Shown here: one piece after another, positions 59,100 through 61,486 of the stretch
Position numbering within the stretch: the stretch's first letter is position 1
Layout of the letters: every line of letters starts with the position of its first letter
NCBI GenBank assembly: GCA_018261935.1
Contig: JAGTRP010000021.1
Coordinates: 1 to 61,486, forward strand
Reading direction: 5' to 3'
Source of the DNA: Rhodocyclaceae bacterium
Lineage (GTDB): Bacteria; Pseudomonadota; Gammaproteobacteria; Burkholderiales; Rhodocyclaceae
Length of the DNA: 61,486 nucleotides
The notes under the pieces: generated by a model
Seen by the model: only the letters and a program-made list of their open reading frames with translations
Databases searched by the model: none
What the model was told of the DNA's origin: nothing
Translations under genes and position numbers: made by a program

Positions 59100-59487
59100 C
59101 GGCCTCGCAATCGCCCACGGCTGGAACGCAGGGCACCGGACAACACAAAACAGCCCCGCCAAACTACCTAGAAGGCCCTATACGCGATTGTTTTACCACA
59201 AGTGTATCCCCCTAGCCACCCGGCGCAAATTAACGCACACAGGCCCCGTGGCGGCCACCCAGGCGAAGAGGCTGAAGCTGGCGGCGACGGGACTCCTCAT
59301 TGAACCAAGAACAAGGCTGTGCCACTTGGCGCATTCTTGGCGCACTGTGGGCACGAAGCGAAGTCTTAGAAAATAACGCCGCCTACCATGGGCATGCTTA
59401 TGAGTTGCGGCACTCGATTTTGAAAATCAGGGCCATCATCGACAGCCAAGCCCATAGCCATGGACACCCGACCCTTAGCGGTAATTG
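59100..59487. other. non-coding or unassigned stretch
   Basis: No supported gene in about 390 bases. A 118-codon forward frame that includes the TerS remnant in the wrong frame is not protein-like, and a 35-codon minus frame ends at 59187 without a ribosome-binding site. It may be the junction between the integrated element and the cassette array. Confidence 0.4.
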
Positions 59488-59575
59488 CTGCCTTAGGAAA
59501 GCGGACGCTCAAGGATTGAAATCACCAGCCTGTGCGGCTTTTAGCGCAGGTCCGCTCGAAGGTAGTGTTAGCCCT
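59488..59575 (-). other. attC-like site C (degenerate)
   Basis: On the minus strand, directly after the stop of the 157-residue gene, GGCTAAC starts an element with GAGCGGAC pairing with GTCCGCT about 50 bases later and a CCTAAGGC end. This is the imperfect long-hairpin layout of integron attC sites. The 3' core deviates from GTTRRRY. Confidence 0.45.
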
Positions 59576-60049
59576 CTAGCCATGAGGTAACCCGCGCTCT
59601 TCAAGTTCAGTAATCATCGATGCACGGAATTCCTCGAATTTGGACGGATCTTCCTCGGCCGCTTTCATCGATTCTCGGACCAATTGATCGAAGGTGAGAT
59701 CGGTGTTTCGCAACTTCCAGCGGAACTCGCGGACGGCTTGCGGGGCACCGGAATCTTTGGCGCGCCGATAGAGGATTGTTGCAACGGCAAGGCCCACATT
59801 GAGCCAACTGAGCAAAACAAAGGGAAGGCCGATTCCGACAACCAAGAGGTATCTAAATATCTTCGATGTCGTGGAGCGGGCCAAGTCCTCAGGCTCCATT
59901 GCCTTCGGCGTAAGAGTGAACCAACTAAGCCTCTGGCCCATTCGGTTGAGATTTCGCTCCAACCGGGAATTGACCGAGACAACGATCATGACTGCGTTGT
60001 ACAGCCAGAGAAGAACCGCGACGAAAATTCCGGTCTCGTAATCAAACAT
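59576..60049 (-). CDS. cassette gene: small membrane protein
   Basis: A 157-residue protein with two hydrophobic segments (about residues 8-28 and 68-92) and a charged C-terminal coiled region (FDQLVRESMKAAEEDPSKFEEFR). The ATG at 60049 is preferred to a GTG 12 bases upstream; neither has a Shine-Dalgarno, as is common for cassette genes. It lies between two attC-like repeats with almost no spare sequence. The function is unknown. Confidence 0.65.
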   Translation of the reverse strand: MFDYETGIFVAVLLWLYNAVMIVVSVNSRLERNLNRMGQRLSWFTLTPKAMEPEDLARSTTSKIFRYLLVVGIGLPFVLLSWLNVGLAVATILYRRAKDSGAPQAVREFRWKLRNTDLTFDQLVRESMKAAEEDPSKFEEFRASMITELEERGLPHG

Positions 60050-60090
60050 AGCGAGGCTCACGCAGAGAGGACATAAAGAGGGCTAATGTA

Positions 60091-60150
60091 GAGCTAACCG
60101 GCGCTGCGCGGCTTTATCGCGCAGCGACCGAAGGGAGCGAGGTTGAGCGC
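60091..60150 (-). other. attC-like site B
   Basis: On the minus strand GCTCAAC (fits RYYYAAC) and GGTTAGC pair with one extrahelical base. They enclose CGCTGCGCG and CGCGCAGCG (60102-60126), a perfect 9-bp hairpin. The element begins about 15 bases after the stop of the gene at 60163-60687. Confidence 0.6.
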
Positions 60151-60162
60151 CATATTATGCAC

Positions 60163-60687
60163 TTATGCCTCACGCGGGGCAGGGACTTTGTTAAATACCT
60201 TATCTAAGCGCGGCTCTACTAACCCCATTAATCCGGGGTCGGCACCACACGCATCCATGAATTTCCCAATGCCGTTAATTACGTCATTTGTAAATGACTT
60301 CGCTCCTATTAGTACCAACCCGGGATCGACTTCTGGATCAAAGTAATGCTTGCCACCATCGTGATAGCAAAACTTTATTGTGTCTAAGTCATCTTCGTGC
60401 AATTCCGCTTCGGCGCTGAAATTATGAAGTAATGCGCAGCGGGCGGCGTATATGTCTTTACCCCGATACTGATATGGCTGATCAGGGTGGGCCGATAGGT
60501 AAGTGTTTGCCCAATCAATAAAATCTTTGCGAGTGGCTTTGGCTTTTTCGGCAGGTCGCGAAAGGTTGGCAAGGGCATCGATGCAAATGTAGGACATGGC
60601 TATTGACGCAGTTGTGATGTTGTTTTTATCACACTGCTTGATTTCATCGGCCATATGAACCAAAGATTGCCAATTAGCCGACATCAT
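60163..60687 (-). CDS. cassette gene: helical protein with RX4H (HEPN-like) motif
   Basis: A 174-residue, mostly helical soluble protein. Near residues 82-92 it carries AARCALLHNF, an Arg-x4-His motif like that of HEPN-superfamily RNases and nucleic-acid-binding proteins. The rest is not recognised. It starts at one of two adjacent ATGs, 33 bases after the 3' core of attC-like site A, and is followed by site B: the compact layout of an integron cassette. A toxin or defence role is only a guess. Confidence 0.65.
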   Translation of the reverse strand: MMSANWQSLVHMADEIKQCDKNNITTASIAMSYICIDALANLSRPAEKAKATRKDFIDWANTYLSAHPDQPYQYRGKDIYAARCALLHNFSAEAELHEDDLDTIKFCYHDGGKHYFDPEVDPGLVLIGAKSFTNDVINGIGKFMDACGADPGLMGLVEPRLDKVFNKVPAPREA

Positions 60688-60719
60688 TCAAACACACCGC
60701 CGAGGAAATGCATAAAATT

Positions 60720-60780
60720 CGAGCTAAGGAGCAGATGCCTGCTTGCCGACAGCTGTCCCTTTGAGCGAAGGGTTAGGCTC
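60720..60780 (-). other. attC-like site A
   Basis: On the minus strand GCCTAAC (60772-60778, fits RYYYAAC), then CCTTCGCTCAAAGGGAC, the usual attC left arm, an AGCAG/CTGCT hairpin (60730-60743) and a CTTAGCTC end that pairs with GAGC-TAA apart from one extrahelical base. The last codons of the gene at 60724-61386 lie inside it. Confidence 0.6.
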
Positions 60781-61386
60781 TGTCTTCGCTGCTGCGGAAG
60801 GGCTAGTGGTAGCAATCAGCGACTCACTCGGCAACCCAAAGACTTCACGGACAATTGACAGACGTGATGATTGAACACCCGCAACAAACACGGCGCAAAG
60901 TAGGCCGGCGGCACTAACCCACAGACTAACGTGCACGTGCTGGAAGAGCCACCGGAGCGTAACTCGCTCCGGAACTGGTAAATCAGCCTTAGCCGACACT
61001 GGAGCCACCTGGGAAACTTGCATGACGAGTGTCTCCTCAAAGTGAGGCGTGTTCGGTTTAACTTCCTCTTGTGTGTACTGGTCACGCGAGACCGAGACCA
61101 GAAAGTTCTCAGCTTGAAGAAAGTGAGGGCAGTCTTCCGGGCATTTGGGCCAAGAATAACTGCTAGGCCCGGAGTAGGCAGTTATATCAAGCGGAACATT
61201 GCGAGCTGCAATTCGGCTCGCCCACTTCTTTTCGCACCGTGGGTAAAACGCTGATGCATGGCCATACTCAAGCATTAGATGCTTGCATGGCTTGATCTGC
61301 CCGGTATTTTCTAGCTCCGCGAGATATGAGGCGACTTCACCTCGTGACCAGATGTCGATTTTGGCGGGCATGTGAGAGATGGCCAT
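60724..61386 (-). CDS. cassette gene: single-membrane-segment protein
   Basis: A 220-residue protein. The N-terminal about 140 residues are soluble with several Cys (KPCKH, YPRCEKK, KCPEDCPHF), possibly metal-binding. A hydrophobic segment (VSLWVSAAGLLCAVFVAGV, about 158-176) follows. The C-terminal residues EPNPSLKGTA are encoded by the attC site itself, a recurring feature of cassette genes. The start at 61386 lies 3 bases after a GTTAGGC core; the in-frame ATG at 61371 is an alternative. The function is unknown. Confidence 0.65.
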   Translation of the reverse strand: MAISHMPAKIDIWSRGEVASYLAELENTGQIKPCKHLMLEYGHASAFYPRCEKKWASRIAARNVPLDITAYSGPSSYSWPKCPEDCPHFLQAENFLVSVSRDQYTQEEVKPNTPHFEETLVMQVSQVAPVSAKADLPVPERVTLRWLFQHVHVSLWVSAAGLLCAVFVAGVQSSRLSIVREVFGLPSESLIATTSPSAAAKTEPNPSLKGTAVGKQASAP

Positions 61387-61389
61387 GGA

Positions 61390-61396
61390 GCCTAAC
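61390..61396 (-). other. GTTAGGC core site (3' end of a preceding attC or attI)
   Basis: On the minus strand GTTAGGC (GTTRRRY) precedes the cassette gene ATG by 3 bases. It is the expected right core of the previous attC or of attI. The rest of that site would lie toward and beyond the window end. Confidence 0.5.
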
Positions 61397-61486
61397 GACG
61401 CTGTAGAAAAACCCGTTTTCCCCGTTCCTGTCCTTTTTCGGCAGGGATTTTTTCGACAGAGCCGCCGAAGGGTATCCACGGGATCG

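Noticed and set aside
59020-59376. 118-codon forward frame
   Set aside because: Its start reads the TerS remnant in the wrong frame, and the rest is basic, low-complexity and unsupported.
52723-61486. A second copy of the tRNA-Met 3' end as right attachment site
   Set aside because: I looked for the T-arm/acceptor sequence downstream and did not find it. The right end is probably outside the window or too diverged to see.

Overview
This is a GC-rich, densely packed stretch of a betaproteobacterial chromosome. Gene content and order point to Rhodocyclales (Azospira/Dechloromonas-like). That placement is inferred from synteny such as tsaD | rpsU-yqeY-dnaG-rpoD and glyQ-glyS-gmhB-plsC, and from chemotaxis and c-di-GMP genes, not from a database search. 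Positions 1-52.6 kb are mostly core chromosome. Positions 52.7-61.5 kb are accessory DNA.

Layout. 0-8 kb: the 3' end of a TPR protein built from eight near-identical 144-bp repeats, a small RHH protein, a SulP transporter with a coupled acylphosphatase, a 2-Cys peroxiredoxin, a class V aminotransferase and a chemoreceptor. 8-22 kb: dnaE; a three-gene cell-surface operon (GT39-type transferase, Asp-box sialidase-like protein, membrane protein); a double-receiver regulator with one dead receiver; a TAXI binding protein with a quinone oxidoreductase; an HD-GYP protein; uvrD. 22-32.5 kb: leuS-lptE-holA, then proA-ogt-xerD-ybaK, folB, plsY, mgtC-like, tsaD. 32.5-37.5 kb: the macromolecular synthesis operon rpsU-yqeY-dnaG-rpoD and a CAU tRNA. 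37.5-39.4 kb: a c-di-GMP island, with a SEL1-repeat protein behind a c-di-GMP-I riboswitch and a divergent PilZ-STAS protein. 39.4-44.8 kb: glyQ-glyS-gmhB-plsC-ygjP-gloA. 44.9-47.4 kb: a periplasmic binding protein paired with a chemoreceptor. 47.5-52.6 kb: miaB-phoH-ybeY-corC-lnt.

At 52.7 kb a tRNA-Met is followed by a tyrosine integrase, the usual sign of an integrated element. The cargo is compact: a serine recombinase, two paralogous small proteins each driven by the same kind of promoter with the ATG at the expected transcription start (predicted leaderless mRNAs), a zinc-ribbon membrane protein, a replication-initiator-like protein, a small-terminase-like protein and a lipoprotein. Decayed copies of the recombinase and of the terminase-like gene lie among them. 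The layout resembles a phage satellite or an integrated plasmid. No right attachment site was found.

From about 59.5 kb to the end, three minus-strand genes are each tightly followed by an attC-like inverted repeat, and the last is preceded by a GTTAGGC core. This looks like part of an integron cassette array, with any integrase beyond the right edge.

The two most interesting novelties are the twin leaderless-promoter module of the integrated element and the cassette array. The riboswitch/PilZ-STAS c-di-GMP locus comes next.
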